DNA from: Nakazawaea peltata
Lineage: Eukaryota > Ascomycota > Pichiomycetes > Alaninales > Pachysolenaceae
Direction: 5' to 3'
DNA: 64,000 bases
Assembly (NCBI GenBank): GCA_001599355.1
Contig: BCGQ01000007.1
Location: 745,318 to 809,317 of the forward strand
Shown: one piece after another, positions 9,171 through 19,200 of the stretch
Layout: the number at the start of each line of letters is the position of its first letter
Numbering within the stretch: position 1 is the first letter of the stretch
The notes under the pieces: model-generated
What the model was told of the DNA's origin: nothing
Databases searched by the model: none
What the model saw: the letters and a program-made list of their open reading frames with translations, nothing else
Translations under genes and position numbers: made by a program

Positions 9171-10865
9171 TCAATAATCAACATCGTTATTCTCTTGGTT
9201 GTTTGTATTGTCCTTCTGGGGTCTATAATATTGCTGCTGTTGCGCTTGTGGCTGTTGTTGAGACAGATGTTGGTGTTGTTGGGTTAATTGCCCTTGGTTT
9301 GTAGAAGCACCGTAATATTGTTGTGGAGGTGGTTGATTATAGTTTTGGTAAACAGGTTGCTGGGGCTGTTGATAGAACTGTTGCTGGTAATTCTGGTAGG
9401 TCGGCTGAGGAGGGTACTGGATCTGGTTAGGTGGTTGATAATATCCTTGTTGGGCATAGTTGGCAGGTGGAGCATTATACTGCTGTTGAGGTGGGTAATT
9501 GTACTGCGGAGGAGGTTGCTGGTACTGTTGGTGTGGTTGGGTTCTCTGCATATTTGGAGGAGGAACAAACAGTCCAGATCTGTTTTTACGAGGTAAGTTT
9601 TGGTTTTGGTTTTGGTTACGAGAAGTATTCTGATCGTGGATCTGCATGAATTTCTGTTGAAGTCTTTTCATCAGTTCAGCTGGATCAGCAGAATTGGATT
9701 CTGTTGGAGCCAGGATCTTGGCCAGAACAACTGGCTGAGGTACAAATGATATAGATGGTGCAGATACAACTGTTGGTACAGACAGAGCTTCTTGTCCTTC
9801 GTTGACCGACTTGTAGTTGCCATACACAGGTTTGTACTGTTGTTGTTTTCTTGGACCATCAGAAGAATCATGAGCTCTCTTCTCTCCCTCATTCTTATTC
9901 TTCTTATTCTTGTTCTTCTTATTTTTCTTAGAGGCAGCCTCTTTCTCATCATCTGAAAACTCTTGTTCGTCTTCTGGGAGTTCTTCATCATTCCAATTAC
10001 TTGCATCGGTACCTTTAATGGCCTTGATAGAGTCTGTGTAGACGAACTCGGAATTTGGAATAACATAGTACACTTTCTGACCAACTTTCTCTTTATATTT
10101 GAGGAATTCTTCTTCAGTATTGAATTTGACTCTGTAAAATGGCGATTGTAATCTGCCAAAGACCTCAAATAAAGGACCAATCAACTGTCTGTCCTCGAAA
10201 CATAAGACAGAGTTTTCCTTCAAGATTCTGAACTCTCCAGAGACATATGCTTTGATGATTACACTTCTTTCTACTGCACTAATTATTTCTCCAATGAGCT
10301 CTAAAGGAGTTTTCTCGTCAATTTTGAAATCCTCAGGTAAAGAGGCAGCTTTTTCATCGACAACTTCATTCTTAGATCTGATTGGACCATCATCATTAAG
10401 ATCATCTTCATCATCCCCAAGATCGTATACTCTATCCGGAAGAGAGTCTGCGTCTGAGTCAGATTCGGATTCTGAGTCAGAATCATCACTTTCCTCGCTA
10501 GAAGAATCGCTACCATCCGACTCACTTTCGTTATCATCTTCCGATTTATTGGTGTCAGCCTCTGCTTCAATCTCCTCATCTGATGAGTAATGATCCAATT
10601 CTTCTTCTTTATTAAGAGCCGCCATAATAGAATCGATATTATTCTCGCCCTTGGATTCCAATTCAGCAGCTTCTTCCATTGCCTGTACCGCTTTCTCTTG
10701 TAACCCATTGACAGCTATACCTTGATCCAAATTCTGTACAGGGTCTTGGAGGTGTTCAGTCGATGTCACATTCTCCTCGGTTTTATTCTCTTCTACTTCG
10801 ACCGTATGTTCAATGGGTTGGTTAGTCTCGATTTTGGCCTTTGTAGGCTCAATTTCCTCGCTCAT
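9171..10865 (-). CDS. NAF1: Naf1, H/ACA snoRNP assembly factor
   Basis: Nuclear chaperone that delivers the Cbf5 module to nascent H/ACA snoRNAs before Gar1 replaces it. About 564 residues. An acidic Ser/Asp/Glu-rich N-terminal third is followed by the Gar1/Naf1 beta-barrel (about residues 185-300; motifs CFEDRQLIGPLFEVFG and SPFYRVKF), a Lys-rich basic stretch (KKNKKNKNKKNKN), and a long Gln/Pro/Asn/Tyr-rich low-complexity tail. The ATG at 10863-10865 is the first in frame. It converges on MSH1 with a 65-bp gap. The upstream region has ribosome-biogenesis type motifs, fitting its role. Confidence 0.93.
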   Translation of the reverse strand: MSEEIEPTKAKIETNQPIEHTVEVEENKTEENVTSTEHLQDPVQNLDQGIAVNGLQEKAVQAMEEAAELESKGENNIDSIMAALNKEEELDHYSSDEEIEAEADTNKSEDDNESESDGSDSSSEESDDSDSESESDSDADSLPDRVYDLGDDEDDLNDDGPIRSKNEVVDEKAASLPEDFKIDEKTPLELIGEIISAVERSVIIKAYVSGEFRILKENSVLCFEDRQLIGPLFEVFGRLQSPFYRVKFNTEEEFLKYKEKVGQKVYYVIPNSEFVYTDSIKAIKGTDASNWNDEELPEDEQEFSDDEKEAASKKNKKNKNKKNKNEGEKRAHDSSDGPRKQQQYKPVYGNYKSVNEGQEALSVPTVVSAPSISFVPQPVVLAKILAPTESNSADPAELMKRLQQKFMQIHDQNTSRNQNQNQNLPRKNRSGLFVPPPNMQRTQPHQQYQQPPPQYNYPPQQQYNAPPANYAQQGYYQPPNQIQYPPQPTYQNYQQQFYQQPQQPVYQNYNQPPPQQYYGASTNQGQLTQQHQHLSQQQPQAQQQQYYRPQKDNTNNQENNDVDY

Positions 10866-10912
10866 GGTGTATATTCTGAACTCTTCTACCACCCGATGAC
10901 CTTCCTTCTTCT

Positions 10913-10956
10913 TAAAAATTTTAACAGGTGAAAAAAAAAAATTTTATGCGATGCGC
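10913..10956 (-). promoter_or_regulatory. RRPE-like and PAC-like elements upstream of NAF1
   Basis: Just 5' of NAF1 there are two A-run/TTTT palindrome-like blocks (10913-10924 and 10930-10946), resembling the ribosomal-RNA-processing element (TGAAAAATTTT), and GCGATGCGC (10948-10956), one or two bases off the PAC element (GCGATGAG). In S. cerevisiae these two elements mark ribosome-biogenesis promoters bound by Stb3 and Dot6/Tod6. That link is inference here. Confidence 0.45.
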
Positions 10957-10971
10957 AAAAAAAATAAGAAA

Positions 10972-11065
10972 CTTCCCCACCAGGAGTCGAACCTGGAATC
11001 TTCTGGTTCCAGAAGTGACTAACGCAAATCGTAGCCAGACGCCGTGACCATTGGGCCATGAGGAA
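10972..11065 (-). tRNA. tRNA-Arg(ACG) with 21-nt intron (copy 2)
   Basis: Identical over all 94 nt, intron included, to the copy at 5905-5998 and on the same strand, but with different flanks. Same fold: acceptor TTCCTCA/TGGGGAA, anticodon stem TCTGG/CCAGA, anticodon ACG, intron after position 37. A-rich DNA lies downstream of the 3' end, though the T-run on the minus strand is interrupted close to the gene. Identity including the intron suggests recent duplication or gene conversion. Confidence 0.93.
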
Positions 11066-11435
11066 TGAAGCTTCTTACTGAAACATACTTTTGGTAGTAC
11101 ATATCTGGATGAGGAAAAATGTGTGGCTTAGAGATAACCTGCATGTAAAGATAACAATCTGAATAAGAATAAGGTCGAAGCGACGATATAATAGACCGGT
11201 CTGACTCATCTTGACCGTTTTATGCACCATCTAATCATCCTCGATCCAATCGTCCAATTGAAAACCTCACCTCCGCCAAGCGTCTGCACCTGCTCCCCCA
11301 TCGATCTCATCGGCTAGAAAGAGAAATATTTCCGCCGCATATTGATAAGGCCTAAAGAGGTTGACGATTTTTCGGTCAAGCTTTTAAAGCGCAAAAAACC
11401 CCCCGATAAGAGTTTCTTGTTGAGAGGGCAGTTGT
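11066..11435. other. Intergenic region, VPS70 promoter
   Basis: No gene seen. It holds the upstream region of the tRNA (minus) and the promoter of the VPS70-like gene. A run of AAAAACCCCCCGATAAG lies about 25-40 bp before the ATG; its role is unknown. Confidence 0.4.
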
Positions 11436-13880
11436 ATGGTAAAGGTCAAAATGGATACTCAACCGTTATTACCTCAAACTAGACGAATTGTCAAGAAACC
11501 CACGGGCCGTTATGGCTCAACTACCACCAGATTCATTCTGTTTGCTATTGTTGGGTTCTTATTCTTGCATGGACTCGGGTTTGTTAGGAAGGAGATTTCC
11601 TCTAGCAAGTATTATCCGTCGAATAGAATTGCCAAAGAGGAATTGTTTGAAGCATACTTGAAAACCTTGAAAGAGGATAACTTTGCAGGTAATTGGTCTG
11701 AAATTTATACCAGTGTCCCTCATCTTGCTGGTCAGGGATATGAACTTGTTGAATTCACTGAGCAAAAATTCAAAGAGTACGGGTTTAAGACTTCGATTAA
11801 CTCATATGATTGTTATTTAAATACCCCAAAAGATCATGGATTGAACTTGATTGACGCTGAAGGAGGCGTCGTGTACTCTCCAAGCTTGAAAGAAGATGAG
11901 TTAGAAGACGACCCAACTACTAAAGGTGATAACTTGATTCCTACTTTCCATGGATATTCAGCCAATGGAAATGTCACAGCCGAATTCATTTATGTCAATT
12001 ATGGTCGTAAAGAGGATTTCGACAACTTGGTCGCTGCTGGTGTCGATGTTAAGGGAAAGATCTGTATTGCCAGATACGGAGAGATTTACCGTGGATTGAA
12101 AGTCAAATTTGCCCAAGAAAATGGTGCCGTTGGTGTATTAATCTACTCTGATCCTGCTGATGACCATGGAATCACTATTGAGAATGGTTATAAAGCTTAT
12201 CCTGAAGGACCAGCTAGAAACCCATCTTCTGTCCAAAGAGGTTCAGTTCTTTTCCTCTCTCAAACTCCAGGTGATCCAACTACTCCTGGCTACGCTTCAT
12301 TGCCTGGTGTTGAAAGACTGGATCCTCATCATTCTACTCCTACTATTCCATCTTTACCTATCAGTTACAGAGAAGTATTACCAATTTTGAAGAAATTGAA
12401 CGGTTTTGGATTATCAGGTGATCAAGTTGACAAGAGTTTCACCGGAGGTTTGACTGGTTTCGATTACCATGTTGGACCAAACCCAGGATTCACTTTGAAT
12501 TTGATGAACGAACAAAACTATAATATTACTCCTGTTTATAATGTCATTGCCGAGTTAGAAGGTCATATCAAAGATGAAGCAATCATTATCGGTAACCATA
12601 GAGATTCTTGGATCGTTGGAGGAGCTGCTGATCCTAACTCTGGTTCTGCTTCTATCTTGGAGATGGCCAGAGCTTTCAAGACCTTGATCGATATGGGCTA
12701 CAAGCCATTGAGAACTATCATCTTTGCCTCTTGGGATGGTGAAGAAATCGGTTTAGTTGGTTCTACCGAGTATGTCGAGGATCATATGTCATTCTTACAA
12801 AAAGAAGTCGTAGCTTACTTGAACCTTGATAGTTCTGTCTCTGGTACTCATTTGGAATTGGACTCGTCTCCATCTTTATACCAATTATTGAAAGAATGTC
12901 TGAAGTTAGTTGACTATCCAAAGGGTGGATCACTTTATGAACACTTCGACGAAGAAAAAGGTTGGAATATCGATCCAATGGGTTCTGGTTCCGATTACTG
13001 TCCGTTCTTAGACCATGCTGGTGTCCCATCTTTGAATATGGGTTTTGCCGGTGATACTACAGACCCTGTATACCATTACCATTCGAACTACGACTCTTTC
13101 CATTGGATGAGTACCTTGACTGACCCTGGTTTCATTTATCATAACCGTATTTCTCAATATTTGGGTTTGGTCGCCTTGCAATTGTCCGAGAAAGAGGTAT
13201 TGGATATCAAAGTTGATGATTACGCCAGTCAAATCAAGAAATACTTCAAAGAAATCGAGCAATTAGTTCCAAAATCTTGGGATTCCAAGTATGTCTATGA
13301 ATTTGATTTGTCCAATGACGTCAATTACAAGCAACTCTTGAAGAAGATCACCAAGACATACAAAAGTTTCAACTGGAACCAATTGTCAGGTAAATTCCAC
13401 GACTTGATCGACAAATTAAGAGGCAACGATTTAGTTCATGCTGTCAAGAGATCGGATAACACCAAACATCCAAACTCGAAGTTGACTATGAAGGAACTTC
13501 TTGAGATGATCGAAGAAGAATTAGACAACTTCCATGTAAAGATGGTCAAGTACAACAAATATTTGGACTCGTTACAGAAGAAAATTAACGCCAATGACTT
13601 GTCTTTGTTCCAAAAAATTAAATTGGTCACCATTATTAAATTCAATAATCTCAGATTGAAATTTTTCGAGAGAAATTTCTTACATGTTGATGGATTAGTT
13701 GGTAGATCATGGTACAAACATATGATGTTTGCATCTGGTAGATATACTGGATACGCTGGACAGTCGTTACCGGGTATTAGAGAAGCTATTGAGGATGAGG
13801 ACTTTGAATCTACAGTTAAGTGGATCAATTTGTTGTACAAGGCTGTTAAAAGAATTGAGATCACATTGAGTGAGTATTAG
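11436..13880 (+). CDS. VPS70: Vps70-like membrane-anchored M28B peptidase (transferrin receptor/PSMA family)
   Basis: An 814-residue type II membrane protein; yeast Vps70 is 811 and the relatives Tre1/Tre2 are similar. One transmembrane helix is at about residues 28-48 after a short basic cytosolic tail. Then come a PA domain (about 150-270), the M28 peptidase core (about 380-590) and the TFR-like dimerisation domain (about 690-810). The zinc-site residues look intact: HRDSW (about 388), ADPNSG (about 397), GEEIG (about 434), NLDSS (about 465) and YHYHSNY (about 547), unlike true transferrin receptors, which have lost them. It is therefore probably an active glutamate-carboxypeptidase-type enzyme of the endosome/vacuole route. 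The Vps70 versus Tre1/2 assignment is by overall pattern and is less sure than the family. Confidence 0.82.
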   Translation: MVKVKMDTQPLLPQTRRIVKKPTGRYGSTTTRFILFAIVGFLFLHGLGFVRKEISSSKYYPSNRIAKEELFEAYLKTLKEDNFAGNWSEIYTSVPHLAGQGYELVEFTEQKFKEYGFKTSINSYDCYLNTPKDHGLNLIDAEGGVVYSPSLKEDELEDDPTTKGDNLIPTFHGYSANGNVTAEFIYVNYGRKEDFDNLVAAGVDVKGKICIARYGEIYRGLKVKFAQENGAVGVLIYSDPADDHGITIENGYKAYPEGPARNPSSVQRGSVLFLSQTPGDPTTPGYASLPGVERLDPHHSTPTIPSLPISYREVLPILKKLNGFGLSGDQVDKSFTGGLTGFDYHVGPNPGFTLNLMNEQNYNITPVYNVIAELEGHIKDEAIIIGNHRDSWIVGGAADPNSGSASILEMARAFKTLIDMGYKPLRTIIFASWDGEEIGLVGSTEYVEDHMSFLQKEVVAYLNLDSSVSGTHLELDSSPSLYQLLKECLKLVDYPKGGSLYEHFDEEKGWNIDPMGSGSDYCPFLDHAGVPSLNMGFAGDTTDPVYHYHSNYDSFHWMSTLTDPGFIYHNRISQYLGLVALQLSEKEVLDIKVDDYASQIKKYFKEIEQLVPKSWDSKYVYEFDLSNDVNYKQLLKKITKTYKSFNWNQLSGKFHDLIDKLRGNDLVHAVKRSDNTKHPNSKLTMKELLEMIEEELDNFHVKMVKYNKYLDSLQKKINANDLSLFQKIKLVTIIKFNNLRLKFFERNFLHVDGLVGRSWYKHMMFASGRYTGYAGQSLPGIREAIEDEDFESTVKWINLLYKAVKRIEITLSEY

Positions 13881-14260
13881 GATAATTTAATCGATTGATC
13901 ATATACCTTAATTTATGTAGTTGATGATTTGGTTATAGCCTTATTTTCCTTATTTTCCCTTTAAGTCCCCTTATTATTTTCTTTATTTCCCCTTACTATT
14001 TCCTTTACTCTCCTTATTTTCCCTTTACTACCCCTTCTCTTTCCCCCTTTTCCCCCTTTTCCCCCTTTTCCCCCTTTTCCTCCCTATTTCTCCTAATTTC
14101 TCTCCTATTTTCTCTCATATTTTCTCATTTATTGCCCATTTGTTGTGCGCTTTCCTTTTCCGGACTTCTAACAGCGCTAACTAAAAAAGGGATACCTTAC
14201 ACAAACACAAATAACACCATTGGTATTTGTTGAATATTCGAGTTGAAATTGTTAATTGAG
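13881..14260 (+). promoter_or_regulatory. Pyrimidine-rich spacer with TTTTCCCCC repeats and an MSE-like site
   Basis: About 13930-14130 is almost pure pyrimidine on the plus strand, including four tandem TTTTCCCCC units near 14038-14080. Such tracts in yeast are often nucleosome-poor. At 14204-14212 the sequence AACACAAAT fits the middle sporulation element consensus DNCRCAAAW, the binding site of Ndt80, 49 bp before the ATG of an NDT80-family gene. Confidence 0.5.
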
Positions 14261-15919
14261 ATGGAAGGCTCAAGTCACGATCTGCTGGATAATAAAAAAA
14301 GATTAGCTCCAAGATCAGGACTGCAATTCAAAGTAGGTCCAGATTTCTCCCCTACCATTCATCATGCTCAAATTATTTGTTCTAATGGAAATGTTATAGA
14401 TCCATTGATTTCTGGAAGATTAGATAGAGGTTTTGAGATGGAAGGAGATACTTGGATCGCTTATAAAAGGAATTATTTCACTTTAGTTTGTGCTTTCTGT
14501 TTTGAAAATATGACTTTAGATCGATTCTTACAGTATCGTTTTTACTATTATGATGATAGGGGGGTTAGATCCGAGATTCGATATTTCAAGTTGGGAATCG
14601 AATCTTATTGCCCAGAAACTGGTCAAACAGTGAAATTAATCCAGCATACTGCAAAGAGAGATAAAGGCCCTCAGCTTACTCCTCTGGAGTTTCCAGCAGT
14701 TCCGGGAGATTTACCACCCCATGATGTTATACGAGATTCTTCAAATATTAGAAATGAAGCCAAGATGAAGAAACTCAATCTGATTTTACATTTGGATACC
14801 GAGAAATTCAATGTCGAAGGAGATGGAATAATTAGAAATTACTCAGTTTCACCTATCAGCAGAGTAGCCCGATATGAAAGATTACAAGTAGCATCTTCTA
14901 TTACCAGTAGAAGGCCTGGAGATGAAACTCGTCATTTCAAGATTAAAGTCATTCTTTTTGGTGTTTTGTCAACTGGCAGCAAAGTAACACTTGCAAGTAC
15001 TGAGACCCTTCCTTTAATTGTAAGAGGTAGATCACCATCTAACTATCAACGAGTGACGACGACTCAGAAAGAGCCAGAGAGACCACCGATTAAGACTGTC
15101 CCAGAGATTGTATTATCATTTAAATATATGATTCCACCACCACTGGAGCCATTGGAGCCGTTAGAATCGTCGCAGCCATTAGATCCTCTGGAGTCAATGG
15201 AACTTGCTGTAGACCCAACAATCCAAGAATTATCAAAACAAGAGAAATCCGATGAGTTATCTCAATTGAAACTCAGTGAACTTTCTCAAGATGACCAGGA
15301 TTGGGATCAATTTCATCATCTGAAATCTTTATCACAAGAAAGCCATCAACAATTAGATGAAGACGAAAATTCAGAGGCATCCTCTGGATCAACTACTTCC
15401 ACTTACTCTGACTCATTTATCCAAGATATCCAACAAAGAATCGTCGACACCGACCTTAAAAAGATCATAGAGTACAAAAAAGAACCAGAATATGTCGAAT
15501 ATTATAAATCCCAATTCTATAACAAGAGTTACAGAAAGCCTCTGTATTTGATGAGCGAAGAATTACCAAAGCTCGAGTCACTCATCCAAAACAATGGAGA
15601 CGATTATGATGATTTACTCAAATCTTGTGAAAACTTTCTCTCTTATTATATTGCATCTAGCCCCCCTTCAGAAAGAATGCACTACAATTATAAACCGAAA
15701 TATTGTCCTATTGCCAAAGATACAGAAGCGACATATTTACTCAATGAAGTGTTTACAGGATTACCACGGCTTCCAAATTCTGTATTTCAATCAAAAGGTC
15801 GAACAAGATTTCCTATAAAAGACGACATGGTACCCCCTAAATCTCGTAGTATAGCGATAGAGCTTCGAGCAGATAACGAAATTGAGATTCCCGATAACGA
15901 GACTGAATATTGGTATTAG
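14261..15919 (+). CDS. Ndt80-family (PhoG-like) transcription factor
   Basis: About 552 residues. The N-terminal 240 residues form an Ndt80/PhoG DNA-binding domain: an Ig-fold type region with FKVGPDFSP near the start, WIAYKRNYFTLVCAF, and the RVARYERLQVASSI segment near residue 205. The remaining half is acidic and Ser/Gln/Glu-rich, typical of activation regions. Ndt80 drives mid-meiotic genes in S. cerevisiae; other yeasts have several family members with different roles (Candida NDT80, REP1, RON1), so the orthologue cannot be chosen. The first ATG in frame is at 14261. The MSE-like site in its own promoter fits the known Ndt80 autoregulation. Confidence 0.85.
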   Translation: MEGSSHDLLDNKKRLAPRSGLQFKVGPDFSPTIHHAQIICSNGNVIDPLISGRLDRGFEMEGDTWIAYKRNYFTLVCAFCFENMTLDRFLQYRFYYYDDRGVRSEIRYFKLGIESYCPETGQTVKLIQHTAKRDKGPQLTPLEFPAVPGDLPPHDVIRDSSNIRNEAKMKKLNLILHLDTEKFNVEGDGIIRNYSVSPISRVARYERLQVASSITSRRPGDETRHFKIKVILFGVLSTGSKVTLASTETLPLIVRGRSPSNYQRVTTTQKEPERPPIKTVPEIVLSFKYMIPPPLEPLEPLESSQPLDPLESMELAVDPTIQELSKQEKSDELSQLKLSELSQDDQDWDQFHHLKSLSQESHQQLDEDENSEASSGSTTSTYSDSFIQDIQQRIVDTDLKKIIEYKKEPEYVEYYKSQFYNKSYRKPLYLMSEELPKLESLIQNNGDDYDDLLKSCENFLSYYIASSPPSERMHYNYKPKYCPIAKDTEATYLLNEVFTGLPRLPNSVFQSKGRTRFPIKDDMVPPKSRSIAIELRADNEIEIPDNETEYWY

Positions 15920-16224
15920 AATGTGTATTATATAAAGTTAATGGGACATCTGCTTGTGTGGTTGTGTATATTTGGATGCTCCCACTCTCCATTCCCTTCT
16001 CTTCATCTCCTCCATTTCACCTTCTCCCCATCTCTCCCTCTCCCATCTCCCTCTCCCATCTCCATCTCCATCCCTCTTCTCCATCCCTCCTCCTCCATCC
16101 CTTCACCTCATCTCATCCCCTAAGAAAAAATTTCATAGCGAAAAAATTTTACCTAAGAGCCATAAAATTTTTCAGACTCACAACAAGTCAAGAGGTAAGG
16201 TAAAGAACACTGAAGAGATAGATC
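15920..16224 (+). promoter_or_regulatory. KRE33 promoter: polypyrimidine tract and RRPE elements
   Basis: Bases about 15975-16120 are a CT-rich tract with repeated CTCCATCTCC-like units. Closer to the gene are three A/T blocks of RRPE type: 16125-16133, 16140-16150 and 16163-16174; the last is the exact reverse complement of TGAAAAATTTTA. This is the ribosome-biogenesis signature and KRE33 is a ribosome-biogenesis gene. Confidence 0.6.
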
Positions 16225-19200
16225 ATGGTTAAGAAAGCGATTGATTCCCGTATCCCTACCCTCATCAGAAATGGTGTACAGGAGAAACAGAGAAGTTTCT
16301 TCTTTATTGTAGGTGACAAGGCTCGTAATCAGTTACCTAACTTGCACTACTTGATGATGTCAGCTGACTTGAAGATGAACAAGTCGGTTCTCTGGGCATA
16401 TAAGAAGAAGTTGCTCGGGTTCACATCCCACAGAAAGAAGAGAGAGGATAAGATTAAGAAGGAGATCAAAAGAGGTATCAGAGAGGCCAATGAATTGGAT
16501 CCATTCGAGGCCTTCATCTCCAACCAAGATATTGATTACGTTTACTATAAAGAGAGTGAGAGAGTATTGGGTAGAACATATGGTATGTGTATTTTACAAG
16601 ATTTTGAGCTGTTGACACCAAATTTGTTGGCCAGAACTATTGAGACTGTCGAGGGAGGTGGTTTGGTGGTCATTCTTTTGAAATCCATGACCTCTTTAAA
16701 GCAGTTATACACTATGACTATGGATATTCATTCTCGTTATAGAACAGAAGCTCATAATGACGTTGTTGCAAGATTCAATGAGAGATTTTTGTTATCCCTT
16801 GGATCATGTGAGACTTGTCTTGTTGTAGATGACGAACTTAACGTCTTACCTATCTCTGGAGGAAAGAATGTCAAGAGATTACCTCCTAAAGATGACGATG
16901 AATTGAGTGAGAAGGAACAAGAATTGAAAGATCTCAAAGAAAGTTTAGCTGATGTTCAACCGGCTGGATCTTTGGTTTCCTTATCCAAAACAGTCAACCA
17001 AGCTCAAGCTATCTTGACTTTTATCGATGTCATTGCTGAGAAGAATTTGAAAAGCACTATCTCTCTTACTGCCGGAAGAGGTAGAGGTAAATCTGCTGCT
17101 TTAGGTATTGCTATTGCCGCAGCTATTTCTCATGGTTACTCCAATATTTTTGTAACATCCCCATCCCCTGAGAATTTGAAGACTTTATTCGAGTTCATTT
17201 TCAAAGGTTTCGATGCCTTGGGATATACTGAGCATTTGGACTACGATATCATTCAATCGACTAATCCAGAATTGAAGAAAGCTATTGTTAGAGTCGATAT
17301 CAAGAGAGCCCATAGACAGACTATCCAATACATTGCCCCAACCGATTCTCATATGTTGAACCAAGCCGAATTAGTCATTATAGATGAAGCTGCCGCTATC
17401 CCATTACCTGTAGTTAAGAAACTTTTGGGTCCTTACTTAGTATTCATGGCTTCTACTATCAATGGTTATGAAGGTACTGGTAGATCTTTGTCATTAAAAT
17501 TGATCCAACAATTGAGAGACCAATCTGTATCTACTGGTCCTACTGATACTGTGATTGCTTCAAGATCCGATAAGAAGAAATCTGAAGTTGAGCCTGAAAT
17601 TCATGGCCGTTCTTTGAAAGAGGTGGTCTTAGATGAGCCAATTAGATACGCTCCTGGTGACCCTGTAGAAAAATGGTTGAACAAATTGTTATGTCTTGAT
17701 GCCACTTTACTGAAGAACAGTAAATTTGCAACTAAGGGATGTCCTCATCCTTCCGAATGTAATTTGTTCTACGTAAACAGAGATACCTTATTCTCTTACC
17801 ACCCAGTCTCTGAGACTTTCTTACAAAAAATGATGGCTTTGTATGTAGCTTCTCATTATAAGAACTCGCCAAATGACTTGCAATTGATGTCAGATGCTCC
17901 TGCTCATCAGTTGTATGTCTTATTACCTCCTATCGATGACAAGGATAACAGAATCCCAGATCCTTTATGTGTAGTTCAAGTAGCTTTGGAAGGTGAAATC
18001 TCGAAGGAAAGTATTAGAAAATCTCTTGGTAGAGGTGTAAGAGCCGGGGGAGATTTAATTCCTTGGTTAATTTCCCAACAATTCCAAGACGATGAATTTG
18101 GTTCATTGAGTGGAGCAAGAGTTGCCAGAATCGCCACTCATCCTGATTACGTCAGTATGGGTTATGGCTCCAGAGCAATTGAATTGTTGAAAGATTATTT
18201 CGAAGGAAAATTCGCTAATATTTCCGAGAATTATAATGACGATGATTCTAAATATTCATTGAAAAGAGTCAGTGATCTGGAATTGGAGAAGAGTACTTCT
18301 TTGTTGAAGGATGATGTCAAGTTAAGAGACGCTAAAACATTACCCCCATTATTATTAAAATTATCTGAAAAATCACCATATTATTTAGATTATTTGGGGG
18401 TTTCTTATGGATTGACTAAGAATTTACATAAATTCTGGAAGAATAACGGTTTTATTCCTGTCTATTTAAGACAAACAGCCAACGAATTGACCGGTGAACA
18501 CAGTTGTGTGATGTTGAAGACTTTGGAAAACAGACAAGATAAATGGTTGAAAGAATTTGCCAAAGATTTCCATAAAAGATTCCTCTCTTTATTGAGCTAT
18601 AATTTCAGAGATTTCAGCGCAGTTCAAGCTTTAAATATAATTGAGAATGTGAAGGGGGCTAATTTCGATGAGGAAGTTAAACAATTAGATAAGCAAGAAC
18701 TCGACGATAACTTGACTCCATTCGATTTGAAAAGATTGGAATCGTATTCCAATAATTTATTGGACTACCATGTAATTGTGGATATGTTACCATACTTATC
18801 GAGATTGTATTACTTAGGAAAAATCAACTCGTTCAAATTGTCTTCGATTCAAAGTGCCGTTTTATTGGCTTTAGGATTACAACATAAAGATATCGACACT
18901 ATTGCCAAGGAGTTGAATATTGGAAGTAGTCAAACTATTGCTATGTTTGCCAAGACCATTAAGAAACTCTCTAAACATTTGAATGATATTTTGTCACAAG
19001 AAATTTCAAAGAGTTTACCTGATTTGGAAGATGAGGAACTTAAAGAGATGAATGGTGAAGAATTGAACGTTAATCTGGTTGAAGAAATCGAAAGAGAATT
19101 GGCCGAGGATCTTGAGCAAGCCGGAAACGAAGTCGTCAGCGAATTAAAAGAAAAACAAAGAGAATTAATTAACTCCTTGAACTTGGATAAATACACAATC

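Noticed and set aside
15910-16232. Overlapping Ser/Pro/Leu/His-rich frames in the KRE33 promoter
   Set aside because: All three frames are open because the region is a polypyrimidine tract; no frame has domain features.
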